A stretch of DNA of 64,000 nucleotides from Allobosea sp. Root483D1. Lineage in GTDB: Bacteria > Pseudomonadota > Alphaproteobacteria > Rhizobiales > Beijerinckiaceae. Below, one piece after another: positions 36,418 to 45,153 of the stretch. The notes beneath the pieces are model-generated. The model was given only the letters and a program-made list of their open reading frames with translations. It did not search any database and was not told the origin of the DNA. Numbering within the stretch: position 1 is the stretch's first letter; each line of letters opens with the position of its first letter. The DNA is taken from contig NZ_LMJW01000016.1 in assembly GCF_001429505.1 (NCBI RefSeq), positions 284,837-348,836 on the forward strand. Direction: 5' to 3'. A program made the position numbers and the translations under genes.

Positions 36418-37116
36418 ATGTCTCTCGTCGACTCCGTCCGCCGGACGATCGTACCGATCCACAAGGAAGGCTATGTCTTCATCGCCATCGGCGTGGTGGC
36501 GACGCTGGTGCTCGGCCAGCTCTGGGGGCCCTTCGGCTGGATCGGCACGCTGATCACGCTGTGGATCTGCTATTTCTTCCGCGATCCCGTCCGCATCGTG
36601 CCGCAGCGCGAAGGGCTGGTGATCTCGCCGGCCGATGGCCGCATCAGCCAGATCGCCACCGCCGTGCCGCCGCCGGAACTCGATCTGCCGGCCGAGCCGA
36701 TGACCCGCATCTCGGTGTTCATGAACGTCTTCGACTGCCATGTGAACCGCAGCCCCGTCGCCGGCCGCCTGCTCAAGATGGCCTATACGCCCGGCCTCTT
36801 CCTCAATGCCGAGCTCGACAAGGCGAGCGAGGACAATGAGCGCAACGCATTGGCGATCGAGACGCCGGCCGGCACCATCGCCGTCGTCCAGATCGCCGGG
36901 CTGATCGCGCGCCGGATCGTGCCCTTCGTCAAGGAGGGCGATCCGCTCGGCCAGGGCGAGCGCTTCGGCCTGATCCGCTTCGGCTCGCGCGTCGATGTCT
37001 ACCTGCCGCAGGGCGTCACTCCGTTGGTCGGCGAGGGCCAGACCGCGATCGCCGGCGAGACCGTGCTGGCCGATTTCTCGGGCAACGACATTGCCCGGGT
37101 GTTCCGGGGGATTTGA
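36418..37116 (+). CDS. psd: Phosphatidylserine decarboxylase proenzyme
   Basis: A 232-residue self-cleaving enzyme that makes phosphatidylethanolamine from phosphatidylserine. The cleavage site is Gly189-Ser190 in [11 protein letters not shown], which would generate the pyruvoyl group. Two N-terminal hydrophobic helices (about 20-55) place it in the inner membrane, and the core motif [16 protein letters not shown] is present. The length fits the short alphaproteobacterial form. It lies upstream of pssA, which makes its substrate, separated by repeat copy C. Confidence 0.95.
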   Translation: MSLVDSVRRTIVPIHKEGYVFIAIGVVATLVLGQLWGPFGWIGTLITLWICYFFRDPVRIVPQREGLVISPADGRISQIATAVPPPELDLPAEPMTRISVFMNVFDCHVNRSPVAGRLLKMAYTPGLFLNAELDKASEDNERNALAIETPAGTIAVVQIAGLIARRIVPFVKEGDPLGQGERFGLIRFGSRVDVYLPQGVTPLVGEGQTAIAGETVLADFSGNDIARVFRGI

Positions 37117-37125
37117 GCTAAAGCC

Positions 37126-37224
37126 GTCATTCTCGGGCGGAGCGAAGCGCAGACCCGGGAATCTCCTGCGAGAGGGCGATGCCGCCCTTGGTCCTGAGAT
37201 GCTCGGGTCAAGCCCGAGCATGAC
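37126..37224. repeat. Dispersed nested inverted repeat, copy C
   Basis: Outer arms GTCATTCTCGGGC and GCCCGAGCATGAC, inner arms ACCCGGGAATCTCC and TGAGATGCTCGGGT. It lies between psd and pssA, so it must be compatible with read-through if these are one transcript. Confidence 0.85.
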
Positions 37225-37281
37225 GCTATGCGCTTCGCCCAGCGCTAGCCTCCCGCCCCAAAACCACGTATTCCGGCTGGT

Positions 37282-38139
37282 ATGAGCGACCTCTTTCCCC
37301 CTTTCGAGCCTGAGCGCGTCGAATCGAAGCGCGCCCGCTTCAAGGCGATCCCGTTCCGGCTGATCGCGCCCAATGTCGTGACGCTGATCGCCCTTTGCCT
37401 CGGCCTGACCGCGATGCGGCTGGCGGTCGACGGAAAGTTCGAATCGGCGACGATCTGCATCCTCGTCGCGGCGCTGCTCGATGGCATAGACGGGCGCCTC
37501 GCGCGCCTGCTCAAGGGCACCTCGCGTTTCGGCGCCGAGCTCGATTCGCTCTCGGATTTTGTCTGCTTCGGCGTTGCCACCGGCTTCGTGCTCTGGACCT
37601 TCGTCCTGCACGACCTGCGCTCCTTCGGCTGGATCATCGTGCTGACGCTGGCCTGCGCCATGGCGCTCAGGCTGGCGCGCTTCAACGTGATGATCGACGA
37701 TCCGAACCGGCCGGAATGGCAGAAGAACTTCTTCGTCGGCATGCCGGCGCCGGCCGGCGCGATCACGGCGATGCTGCCGTTCTACCTTGAGTTCGTCGGC
37801 GTGCCGGTGCGGGAGTATGGCGCCCCCTTCGTTGGCCTCTACATCCTGTTCATCGCCTTCCTGACGATTTCGCGCATTCCCTGCTACGCCGGCAAGACGC
37901 TCGGCACCCGCGTCCCGCGCGACCAGGTGCTGCCGATCTTCGTCGCTGTCGTCGTCGTCGCCGGCCTGCTCTTCGCCTATCCGTTCGAGATGCTGGCGCT
38001 GGTCGTCGTCGCCTATCTCGCGCTGATTCCGGTCAGCGTCGCGCGTTATCGCAAGCTGGAGCGCGAGTATGCAGCGGCGGCCGCGCTGCCGACCGTCGCC
38101 GAACCGGTGATCGAGACGAATTCCGAATCTAAGGCTTAG
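37282..38139 (+). CDS. pssA: CDP-diacylglycerol-serine O-phosphatidyltransferase
   Basis: A 285-residue membrane enzyme that makes phosphatidylserine from CDP-diacylglycerol and serine. The CDP-alcohol phosphatidyltransferase motif DGRLARLL...GAELDSLSD (DG-x2-AR-x8-G-x3-D-x3-D) is complete around residues 70-95. Six or seven hydrophobic helices follow. It provides the substrate for psd just upstream. The C-terminal 25 residues are polar. Confidence 0.95.
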   Translation: MSDLFPPFEPERVESKRARFKAIPFRLIAPNVVTLIALCLGLTAMRLAVDGKFESATICILVAALLDGIDGRLARLLKGTSRFGAELDSLSDFVCFGVATGFVLWTFVLHDLRSFGWIIVLTLACAMALRLARFNVMIDDPNRPEWQKNFFVGMPAPAGAITAMLPFYLEFVGVPVREYGAPFVGLYILFIAFLTISRIPCYAGKTLGTRVPRDQVLPIFVAVVVVAGLLFAYPFEMLALVVVAYLALIPVSVARYRKLEREYAAAAALPTVAEPVIETNSESKA

Positions 38140-38513
38140 CGCCGCTTCGCCAGCCGGCTGGCATTGGCGCGGGTACGCCGCGAGAACGGCTCCAGCGTGC
38201 TGTGGACGGCCTTGGCTGTCGCTTCGCCGAGCCCGTTCGGCGTCAGCGGGTTGAACGCCATGCTCCACCAGAACAATGTCGCGGCATGGCCGATGGCGAA
38301 ACTGCTCTCGGCCATGGCGGCGGCCTTCTCGACCATGGCCTTGCCGGCCTCGCGCTGGCCCCTGGCGTCGCCGAGCGCGCCCTTGGCCAGGATCGGTAGC
38401 CGCATCGCGATGGTGAGCCCGGCATCGACCTGCATCGCGACCATCTGGGCGAGGACGCTTTGCGCGTCCGCCGCCAGCGCGACAGTCGAAGCAGATCCAG
38501 TTCGTGACGCCAT
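38136..38513 (-). CDS. Phasin-like hypothetical protein
   Basis: A 125-residue helical, alanine-rich protein (ADAQSVLAQMVAMQVDAGLTIAMRLPIL, KAMVEKAAAMAESSFAIGHAA) with a basic C-terminus ending SRRTRANASRLAKRR. The composition and heptad-like pattern recall phasins that coat polyhydroxyalkanoate granules, but no signature is definite. The start at 38513 is taken as the first ATG of the helical part. Its 3' end overlaps the pssA stop region by four bases. Confidence 0.55.
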   Translation of the reverse strand: MASRTGSASTVALAADAQSVLAQMVAMQVDAGLTIAMRLPILAKGALGDARGQREAGKAMVEKAAAMAESSFAIGHAATLFWWSMAFNPLTPNGLGEATAKAVHSTLEPFSRRTRANASRLAKRR

Positions 38514-38757
38514 GGCGAAAGCTCTCCGGTGACGAGAAGGGGGCCGCATAGGCCGAGCCTCGCGGGTCGCCGCCACGCCCGCCTGTCTGATGTGGCGACC
38601 TAAACGAATTAGTGCAATCCGGAACCATGCATGGCGGTGCCCAAATTCTGGGCCTTGCACAGGAGATGCAAGGAACCATGCGCGACGCCCCGGCCGCATG
38701 CAACCATGCCGTGATCGCGAAAGTGGTTCCCAGTTCGGCGGAACATGCTCTAAAGCC

Positions 38758-39450
38758 ATGCGGGAAATCCGTTCTCGACGCGCAGCGAGCCGACACGCTT
38801 TGAATCTCTTCAGCTCCCAGAAGCCGCCGGGCTGGCGGCCCAAGCTGGTCCTGGCTTCGGCCTCGCCGCGCCGCCTCGCTCTGCTCGAACAGGCCGGTCT
38901 CAAGCCCGACGCGCTGTTGCCGTCGGATCTCGACGAGAGCCCGCTCAAGAGCGAGCGCCCGCGCGACCTCGCCCGCCGGCTCGCCCGTGCCAAGGCCGAG
39001 GCGGGGCTCGCCGGGCTGAAAGGGCGGCCCGATCTCGAAGGCGCCTATATCCTCGCCGCCGACACGGTCGTCGCGGTCGGCCGGCGCATCCTGCCCAAGG
39101 CCGAGATCGTCGACGAGGCGGCCGCGTGCCTCCGCCTGCTCTCCGGCCGGGCCCACCGCGTCTATACCGGCGTCGCGCTGGCGACCCCCTCCGGCTCTAT
39201 CCGCGAGCGCATCGTCGAGACCCGCCTGCGCTTCAAGCGGCTCTCCAATGACGATATCGAGAATTATCTCGCCTCGGGCGAATGGCGCGGCAAGGCCGGT
39301 GCCTATGCCATCCAGGGCATCGCCGGGTCGTTCGTCGTCAAGCTCGTCGGCTCCTATACCGGCGTGGTCGGCCTGCCGCTCTACGAGACGGTCAATCTGC
39401 TCGGCGGCGAGGGCTTCCCGATCCGCTTGGGCTGGCTGAATGTCGGCTGA
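38758..39450 (+). CDS. maf: Maf-type nucleotide pyrophosphatase
   Basis: A 230-residue enzyme of the Maf family, which hydrolyses non-canonical nucleoside triphosphates and affects septum formation. The conserved start [19 protein letters not shown], the substrate-base segment [17 protein letters not shown], the ADTVVAVG metal motif and [12 protein letters not shown] are all present. The ATG at 38758 gives 14 residues more than a TTG at 38800, and neither has a clear ribosome site. Its usual neighbour yacG is further downstream. Confidence 0.9.
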   Translation: MREIRSRRAASRHALNLFSSQKPPGWRPKLVLASASPRRLALLEQAGLKPDALLPSDLDESPLKSERPRDLARRLARAKAEAGLAGLKGRPDLEGAYILAADTVVAVGRRILPKAEIVDEAAACLRLLSGRAHRVYTGVALATPSGSIRERIVETRLRFKRLSNDDIENYLASGEWRGKAGAYAIQGIAGSFVVKLVGSYTGVVGLPLYETVNLLGGEGFPIRLGWLNVG

Positions 39451-39472
39451 GCGAACCTGAAGCCAGGCGATC

Positions 39473-40900
39473 ATGGTCCTGATCTGGCTCTCGCCGCTCA
39501 TCCTCTTCCTTGGATTGATTCTCTCCGGACGCACGGCGCTGACCGCCGGCACGCTGGGCACGATCTGCGCCGCGCTTGTCGCCTTCTTCGCCGGTCCCGC
39601 GCAGCCGGATGCGGCCGCGATCATCAGGCATTTCGCGGCCGGCGCCTGGATCGGCCTGCCGGCGACGCTGGTCATCATCGCCGGGCTCGCCTTCTCACTC
39701 AGCCTCGAGCGGGCGCAGGCCGATGTCGACCCGGCCCGTCCCGAGCATGGCGCGCTCGCCGAGGCCTGCCTGCTGCGTGGGCCGTTCCTCGAAACCGCGA
39801 CCGGCTTTGGCGTCGGCTATGTCGTCGCGGTCTCGGGCGCCCGCCGGCTCGGCGTCGACAAGGCGCCGGCGCTGGCGCTCGCCACCTTCAGCCAGATCCT
39901 GGTGCCCTGGGGCGCGCTCGGCATCGGCACCAGGATCAGCGCCGATATCGCCGGTGTTTCGCTGACCGCGCTGATCTGGCGGATCGCGGTCGTGACCGCC
40001 CTGCTCGGCGTGGCGCTGCTGCCGCTGTTCTGGCGGCTGTCGCGCCAGGCCGGCCTGCCGCCCGCACTCGCCGACCGCATCGAATGGGCCGGCCTCATCC
40101 TGCTGCTGATGGCCCTTCTGGTCGCAGCCAATCTCACGCTGCCGCTGGAGCTCGCCGCCATCGCGGCGCTCGCGCCGGTGATGCTGCTGCGCTTCCTGCG
40201 GGTCAGGGGCTGGGCCGGGCTCGACCGGGCGCTGCTGGACCGGCTCATGCCCTATATCGCGCTCGTCGTCGCGCTGGCGCTGATGCGGCTGGTGCCGGCG
40301 ATCCATGACCGGCTGGAGCACCCGTCCTTCAAGCCGTTCGCCGATGCCTCGGCCTTCACTCCGCTGCTCTCGCCGGCCCTGCCGCTGATCGTCATCGCGC
40401 TCGTGGTCGCCATCCAGCAAGGCGGGACGAAGCTGGCCGTGGGCTTGATGAAGCTGACGCTGCAGCGCGCGGGGCGCGCGGCGCTGCTGACCTTCCTGCT
40501 CGTCGGCATGGCCTGGATCATGGTCGGCTCCGGCCTCGCCGGCGGCATCGGCCTCGCCGTCAGCAGCGTGCTCGGCTCTTGGTCGGCCGGCGTCGTGCCT
40601 ATTGCCGGCGCGCTCGGCGGCTATCTCACCGGCTCGAACACCGGCGCCGGCGCCGTCTCGATGCCGCTCGCCACCGCGCTCGTCCCGGCCGGCGAGGCGC
40701 GGCTCGCGGTGATCGCCGCCGCGGTCGTCGCCGGCAGCCTGCTCACCGCGGTGAGCCCGGTCCGCGTCACCATGGGCCAGGTCCTGATCAAGGCGACGAC
40801 GGCCGAGACCGGGCAGGCGATGCGCTCGCTCTGGCCCTGGTTCGCACTGGTCGTCGGCCTCACCACGGCCATCGCCCTCGCGGCCGCGCAGCTCGCCTGA
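39473..40900 (+). CDS. L-lactate permease family transporter (LctP-like)
   Basis: A 475-residue inner-membrane protein with about 12-14 helices. Two hallmarks of the LctP family are visible: LRGPFLETATGFGVGYVVAV near residue 100 and GYLTGSNTGAGAVSMPLATAL near 380. It is shorter than the 530-560 residues of E. coli LctP/LldP, lacking part of the central loop and some helices. It probably imports lactate, glycolate or a related hydroxy acid with protons. It follows maf by 22 bases. Confidence 0.83.
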   Translation: MVLIWLSPLILFLGLILSGRTALTAGTLGTICAALVAFFAGPAQPDAAAIIRHFAAGAWIGLPATLVIIAGLAFSLSLERAQADVDPARPEHGALAEACLLRGPFLETATGFGVGYVVAVSGARRLGVDKAPALALATFSQILVPWGALGIGTRISADIAGVSLTALIWRIAVVTALLGVALLPLFWRLSRQAGLPPALADRIEWAGLILLLMALLVAANLTLPLELAAIAALAPVMLLRFLRVRGWAGLDRALLDRLMPYIALVVALALMRLVPAIHDRLEHPSFKPFADASAFTPLLSPALPLIVIALVVAIQQGGTKLAVGLMKLTLQRAGRAALLTFLLVGMAWIMVGSGLAGGIGLAVSSVLGSWSAGVVPIAGALGGYLTGSNTGAGAVSMPLATALVPAGEARLAVIAAAVVAGSLLTAVSPVRVTMGQVLIKATTAETGQAMRSLWPWFALVVGLTTAIALAAAQLA

Positions 40901-40905
40901 GCATC

Positions 40906-40943
40906 TGGAGCGCATGCCGGCGTGCATGCCATGCGCTTGCTCC
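40906..40943. repeat. Imperfect palindrome after the lactate permease
   Basis: TGGAGCGCATG pairs with CATGCGCTTGCTCCA apart from a TT bulge. It fits a small intergenic hairpin and may be a shortened member of the repeat class seen at 44928 and 63831. Confidence 0.4.
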
Positions 40944-41019
40944 AGAGACGGCGAGTGCCGATGGTGGCGCCATCACAAAGGCTCCGATAGCGAACGAACG
41001 CAGGGCAGGGAACACCGGT

Positions 41020-41844
41020 ATGACGAAACGTCTCGAAGGCAAGGTCGCGATCGTTGCGGGCGCGGGCTCGATCGGCCCGGGCTGGGGTAATGGCAAGGCG
41101 ACCGCGACCGTGTTCGCCCGCGAGGGCGCCAGGGTCGTCTGCGCCGACCGCAATCTCGAGGCGGCCGAGGAGACCGCGAGCATCATCAAGGGCGAGGGCG
41201 GCGAGGCCTTCGCGATCCGCACCGACGTCACCAGTGAGGACGATCTGCGCGCCCTCGTCGAGGCGACGCTCAAGGCCTATGGCCGCATCGACGTGCTCGA
41301 CAATAATGTCGGCATCGCCGAGGTCGGCAGCGTCGTCGACCTGCCGCTCGAAACCTGGGAGCGCGTCTTCAAGGTCAATGTGACCGGCTGCTTCCTGACG
41401 ATGAAGCACGTCATCCCGGTGATGCAGCGCCAGTTCGCCGAGGACGGGCGGGGCGGCTCGATCATCAACATCTCCTCGATCGCCTCGATCCGCCACACCG
41501 GCGTGCCCTATGCCAGCTATGGCGCCAGCAAGGCGGCGATGAACCAGCTCACCCGCACGACGGCGGCGCAATACGCGCCCGAGAAGATCCGCGTGAACGC
41601 CGTGCTGCCCGGGCTGATGAAGACGCCGATGGTCGAGCATTCGGCCGGGCTCGCCCAGACCTATGGCAAGGGCGACGTCGCCGCGATGTGGGCGGCGCGC
41701 GATCGGCAGGTTCCGATGGGCCATATGGGCGAGGCCTGGGACGTTGCCTGGGCAGCGCTCTTCCTCGCCAGCGACGAAGCGCGCTATGTCACCGGCATCG
41801 AGCTTCCTGTCGATGGCGGAGTGACCTTGCAATATGGCGCCTGA
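41020..41844 (+). CDS. Short-chain dehydrogenase/reductase
   Basis: A 274-residue SDR with a slightly unusual cofactor loop ([16 protein letters not shown], about 13-28), the NNVG motif, catalytic Ser in ISSIAS and [10 protein letters not shown] (Tyr-x3-Lys). It is a classical SDR in length and probably reduces or oxidises a hydroxyl group with NAD(P). The substrate is not determined. It ends within yacG, overlapping that gene by 11 bases. Confidence 0.87.
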   Translation: MTKRLEGKVAIVAGAGSIGPGWGNGKATATVFAREGARVVCADRNLEAAEETASIIKGEGGEAFAIRTDVTSEDDLRALVEATLKAYGRIDVLDNNVGIAEVGSVVDLPLETWERVFKVNVTGCFLTMKHVIPVMQRQFAEDGRGGSIINISSIASIRHTGVPYASYGASKAAMNQLTRTTAAQYAPEKIRVNAVLPGLMKTPMVEHSAGLAQTYGKGDVAAMWAARDRQVPMGHMGEAWDVAWAALFLASDEARYVTGIELPVDGGVTLQYGA

Positions 41845-42043
41845 ACAACCCGAGAATCCCGCCCCGCCTGCGCGGCCCTGCCCGATCTGCGGCAAGCCGG
41901 CGGTGCAGCGCTTCAAGCCTTTCTGCTCGGGCCGCTGCTCCGACATCGACCTCGGCCGCTGGCTCAAGGGCAATTACGTGATTCCGGGCGAGCCGGTGGA
42001 AGAGGCCGAGGAAGTGCCGACGCGGCGGGGCGAGGACGACTGA
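41834..42043 (+). CDS. yacG: DNA gyrase inhibitor YacG
   Basis: A 69-residue zinc protein that binds GyrB and restrains gyrase. The four zinc cysteines are seen in CPICGKPA and PFCSGRCSD, and the following [15 protein letters not shown] is a family signature. The N-terminus is proline-rich. It overlaps the preceding SDR by 11 bases. In many relatives it directly follows maf; here a permease and an SDR gene lie in between. Confidence 0.94.
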   Translation: MAPEQPENPAPPARPCPICGKPAVQRFKPFCSGRCSDIDLGRWLKGNYVIPGEPVEEAEEVPTRRGEDD

Positions 42044-42486
42044 GCCCGGCAAAGAAAGGCCCGGCGTTTCCCTCTCGGGAGGACGCCGGGCCGTTCTCTG
42101 ACCGCCGCGCGACGAGTCAGGACTTTCCGTGTGGGCTGATCGCCCTGAATTCCGCCTCCCGCGCGATCGAGCCACCGGTACATCCGCGGCTTGCTCCAGA
42201 TCGGCGGTAGGCACGGCGCCGTTTCCAGCGCCGCCGCATCAACTTGGCCGCGTCGCTTTGGTTCCAGGGTTTATTCACGCCGGAAAGACGGCCGTTCTGG
42301 CAGCTTGTCGGATTGGCGGCGCCATCCGCTCCAGCGCAGCAAAACGGCCGTGCAGGCCGCGGGTTCGACGCTTGTGTGGGCTCTAATGAAAATTTCAGAG
42401 GGGCAGGATCGTTTGTCGGCTGGACAGCCCATGCCCATGCCTCTATATCGCCTCCACCAACCGGAGCGCAGCGCGCTTCGCGGGAC
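42044..42486. other. Intergenic stretch between yacG and tRNA-Phe
   Basis: About 440 bases with no recognised gene apart from a terminator hairpin after yacG. Open frames exist on both strands but none has a ribosome site or recognisable sequence. It presumably holds the tRNA promoter. Confidence 0.5.
42058..42092 (+). terminator. Hairpin terminator after yacG
   Basis: GGCCCGGCGT (42058-42067) pairs perfectly with ACGCCGGGCC (42083-42092), with an inner TCCC/GGGA pair; only a weak T-rich tail (GTTCTCTG) follows. Confidence 0.7.
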
Positions 42487-42562
42487 GCCCAGGTAGCTCA
42501 GTTGGTAGAGCATGCGACTGAAAATCGCAGTGTCGCTGGTTCGATTCCAGCCCTGGGCACCA
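42487..42562 (+). tRNA. tRNA-Phe (GAA)
   Basis: A 76-base tRNA with the acceptor stem GCCCAGG/CCTGGGC, D-loop AGCTCAGTTGGTAGAGC, anticodon loop CTGAAAA giving GAA, TTCGATTC T-loop and an encoded 3' CCA. Confidence 0.97.
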
Positions 42563-42693
42563 TTTTTCCGCTGAGCGCTGCTTTCTCAAAAAACTGGTTT
42601 CTAGCGTCCCGACACTTTGTGTCCGGGTCTGTCCTTGCTGCTGAACTGGACATTGAAGCTTCTGAATCAGAGTCTCTGCAGTTTTGGCGATTG

Positions 42694-43449
42694 TTAGCCG
42701 CTAGCAGGCTCTTGCACAGCGTCGAACACGTGAACATCGGCCCCAACGCGGACGCGGATCTGATAGGTCTTCTGCTTCGCATCTCCTGCAGGAGGTGCAA
42801 TGCCAACCGTGCCGCCGTACCACTCGCCCGGCAGTAATGTGTGATCCTTGATGTAATCATTCTCAAGGCGAGCCATGTTTGCTTGCCCTTGAGCGATTGA
42901 GGACTCAATCATCGCTCCATTCTGCGCCGAGGCGTTTGCCGATGCGATTGCCGCTGCTGCCGGGCTGTAGCCGGTCGTTGTGGCGATGTAAGTTCCGCGG
43001 GGCGTATAGATCGTGCTGTTCGACCGATAATAGCCTGCCTGCGACGCCGCAGCTGCGTTTGCACCGGCGGCGACACCGACGAGGATGGCAGAGACGACCT
43101 GCCGTGTTTTCTCTTCCTGCTGCAGCTTCTCGAAAGTCAGAACTTCGAGGGGCTGCCCCGTTGTACCTGCACCGAAAGACTGTTCGACCTGAATCTCGGC
43201 GACCGTGAAATTCTGCGGCGCCTTTCCACGGTTTTGCATGGCGACAACGAAGCCAACACGCTGACCGGCCGGGATTTCACGGCCGCTGCGGCTCAGCAGA
43301 ACCACGGATTCTTTGCCTACTGAAGAAACCGCAGGCTTACCCTCCCGCATCAATGCGGTCTGTCCAGGCCCAGCGTTGAATCGTACACGATCAGAAACGC
43401 AGCCGGTTGCCACAGCAGCCACAAGGACCGCGCACCCCACCCTAATCAT
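42694..43449 (-). CDS. Hypothetical lipoprotein
   Basis: A 251-residue protein with a lipoprotein signal: MIRVGCAVLVAAVATGC, with a lipobox VATGC and acylated Cys17. The mature part has a beta-sandwich-like region with REIPAGQRVGFVVAMQN, a hydrophobic alanine-rich segment (VVSAILVGVAAGANAAAASQAG), then a long helix and a final PGEWYGGTVGIAPP. It is probably anchored in the outer membrane or inner membrane facing the periplasm. No family is recognised. The open frame extends upstream, but the lipobox fixes the start at 43449. Confidence 0.72.
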   Translation of the reverse strand: MIRVGCAVLVAAVATGCVSDRVRFNAGPGQTALMREGKPAVSSVGKESVVLLSRSGREIPAGQRVGFVVAMQNRGKAPQNFTVAEIQVEQSFGAGTTGQPLEVLTFEKLQQEEKTRQVVSAILVGVAAGANAAAASQAGYYRSNSTIYTPRGTYIATTTGYSPAAAAIASANASAQNGAMIESSIAQGQANMARLENDYIKDHTLLPGEWYGGTVGIAPPAGDAKQKTYQIRVRVGADVHVFDAVQEPASG

Positions 43450-43539
43450 CGCTCCCCCCGAGGCTGCAGCTTTTTGTTCTTGGCAGCCAACACAAGCGTA
43501 AGTTGCTGGAGCGAAGGGCGTCAATTCAACCTATGTCGA

Positions 43540-43824
43540 TCACGACAGTCGCCGATCCCGAATGTCGTAAATCTGTTCGGCTAGATTCTGATACTCCGCC
43601 AGCAACTCCTGCAACGGCCCGATATCCCGGAAGGCCCGCTGATCCTGCTCTTCCTCGCCTTGCTCGTCCCAGGCGGTGATCGCCTCGTCGGCGGCGGCCA
43701 TCTGATCTGCTGACGGGGAGGGTGGTGGCGTGGCGCCGGTTTCCTCGACAAGTCGCAGGGCGATCTGGCGGCGCAGTTCGTCTGCGCGTTGGAGCATCGG
43801 CTCGAGCGGGTCGGTGTAGGGCAT
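43540..43824 (-). CDS. Small acidic hypothetical protein
   Basis: A 94-residue soluble protein, strongly acidic in the middle (AADEAITAWDEQGEEEQDQR) with helical ends. No signal peptide or family is recognised. Alternating charged residues suggest a helical or coiled-coil protein. The ATG at 43824 is taken as start; the frame extends 29 codons upstream without support. It is divergent from the MgtC gene. Confidence 0.5.
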   Translation of the reverse strand: MPYTDPLEPMLQRADELRRQIALRLVEETGATPPPSPSADQMAAADEAITAWDEQGEEEQDQRAFRDIGPLQELLAEYQNLAEQIYDIRDRRLS

Positions 43825-43931
43825 CTGTCGAACCTTGCTTCGCCAATCCGGATCACGAAAGCCGCTCGCGGCAACACCTTGCTTCCTCGCGCGTTGAGGC
43901 CCGACGAGCAATCGCTGTGGGGGAGAGTGGC

Positions 43932-44414
43932 ATGAATTTCGGCAACATCAGTTTCGACATCTGGCGCGAGATCGATCTGTTGCTGCGCCTGCTGGCCGGG
44001 ATGGCGGCCGGGATCGTCGTCGGCTGGGAGCGCACTGGCAAGCAGCAGGCGGCCGGCATCCGCACCTTCGGGCTCGTCGGCCTCGGTACCGCCGCCGCGG
44101 CGACGATCTTCAGCGAGCCGCATGAGATCGACGCCGCCAGCCGCGTCGTGCAGGGGCTGATCACCGGCATCGGCTTCCTGGGCGCCGGCGTCATCGTGCT
44201 GCGCGAGGGGCAGACGACACCGCAGGGCATGACAACGGCGGCGGCGATCTGGGTCACGGCGGCGCTGGGCTGCGCCGCCGGGCTCGGCGATCATGCGATC
44301 GTGCTCTCGGCGACCGTGCTCGCCTTGGGCCTGCTGATCGTCGATCATTCGATCGAGCGCCGGGCCGGCCGGCCGGCGCCCACGGCAGAGAACGGCGGTG
44401 AGGGAACTGGCTGA
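43932..44414 (+). CDS. MgtC/SapB family membrane protein
   Basis: A 160-residue inner-membrane protein with four or five helices matching the MgtC N-terminal domain: RLLAGMAAGIVVGWERTGKQ, GIRTFGLVGLGTA, GLITGIGFLGAGVIV and GMTTAAAIWVTAALGCAAG. MgtC proteins help cells cope with low magnesium or act on ATP synthase. This member lacks the soluble C-terminal domain, like the short SapB type. GGGGGAGAGTGG precedes the ATG. Confidence 0.9.
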   Translation: MNFGNISFDIWREIDLLLRLLAGMAAGIVVGWERTGKQQAAGIRTFGLVGLGTAAAATIFSEPHEIDAASRVVQGLITGIGFLGAGVIVLREGQTTPQGMTTAAAIWVTAALGCAAGLGDHAIVLSATVLALGLLIVDHSIERRAGRPAPTAENGGEGTG

Positions 44415-44500
44415 TCGGCCGGGCAGTTGTCCTGCCACTCCCATCGAGGCGTGACATCCGGCAGAATGCCTGCCGCGGACAAGAAGGCGAGGGCAGGGCG

Positions 44501-44929
44501 ATGATGGCACGCGCGATGATGGCGGCAGTCCTGGCCGCGCTGCTGCTGGTCGATCCGGCGCTCGCCCAGATCGGCACGCCGGGCAATGCGCCGCTGGCGC
44601 CGGGGGGCGCGCGCCAGGGCCTGGGGCCGCCCTCGATCTTCGATAGTACGCCCGACATCAGGCTACATGCGCCGGGACCAGGCGGCCTGCCCGGCGCCGG
44701 CCCGCCGGTCGACTATGGCGGGACGCCGCGCGGCGCGCCGCGCTCGTCGAATCCGATCTACATGCCGCGCTACGGGGCGGTCGATGATCCCTCGCCCCGG
44801 CGAGCCGTCGTCGCCTATTGCAAGACCCCGCGCCGGGCCTGCGCGGCGCCGAGCCGCGCCCGGGCCGGCGCGGCCTGCTCTTGCCGCCTGCCGAACGGGA
44901 CGCGGCTGCGCGGACGTGTCGCCCGCTAG
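44501..44929 (+). CDS. Secreted proline/glycine-rich hypothetical protein
   Basis: A 142-residue protein with a signal peptide (cleavage after DPALAQ, near residue 22). The mature part is rich in Gly and Pro, then basic with cysteines (VAYCKTPRRACAAPSR, AACSCRLPNG). No family is recognised. GAGGGCAGGG precedes the tandem start codons. It may bind the envelope or DNA because of the basic tail, but this is only composition-based. Confidence 0.6.
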   Translation: MMARAMMAAVLAALLLVDPALAQIGTPGNAPLAPGGARQGLGPPSIFDSTPDIRLHAPGPGGLPGAGPPVDYGGTPRGAPRSSNPIYMPRYGAVDDPSPRRAVVAYCKTPRRACAAPSRARAGAACSCRLPNGTRLRGRVAR

Positions 44930-45030
44930 AGTATATTCGAGCGAAGTGGACACCGGTTCGTGTGAAGAAAATGCGATAAAACAATGAGCTGGAGCATGTC
45001 CGCGATTCGGAGAAACGCGGACATGCTCTA
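44928..45030. repeat. Two-hairpin intergenic repeat, copy F
   Basis: A degenerate first hairpin (CGAAGTGGACACCGGTTCG) is followed by ATGCGATAAAACAATGAG and a perfect 13-bp stem GAGCATGTCCGCG (44992-45004) / CGCGGACATGCTC (45016-45028). The same arrangement with the shared ATGCGATAA-ACAATG linker recurs at 63831. Confidence 0.75.
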
Positions 45031-45153
45031 GTGCGGCAGGGGGCTTCCGGCGGCGGCGATCGATGTTTTAGCTTCCGTTAGGGCTTGTCTTGCCTGGTGG
45101 TTCTGCCGTTCACTGAATAACGGTTGTATCGCCGTGAAAGGGGCGCCCGGCGT

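Noticed and set aside
38590..38757. A longer maf start extending into the upstream gap.
   Set aside because: The extra 56 residues show no similarity to Maf and come from a stretch with repeat-like sequence (AAGTGGTTCCCAGTTCGGCG).
36409..39678. A very long open frame on the minus strand (over 1,000 codons).
   Set aside because: It is antisense to psd, pssA and maf, all of which have clear motifs. Its translation is low-complexity and arginine/aspartate-rich, as expected for a shadow frame in GC-rich DNA.
39695..40927. A 410-codon minus-strand frame opposite the lactate permease gene.
   Set aside because: Composition is the mirror of a membrane-protein gene (rich in Arg, Asp, Gly, Gln), and the plus strand has definite LctP motifs.
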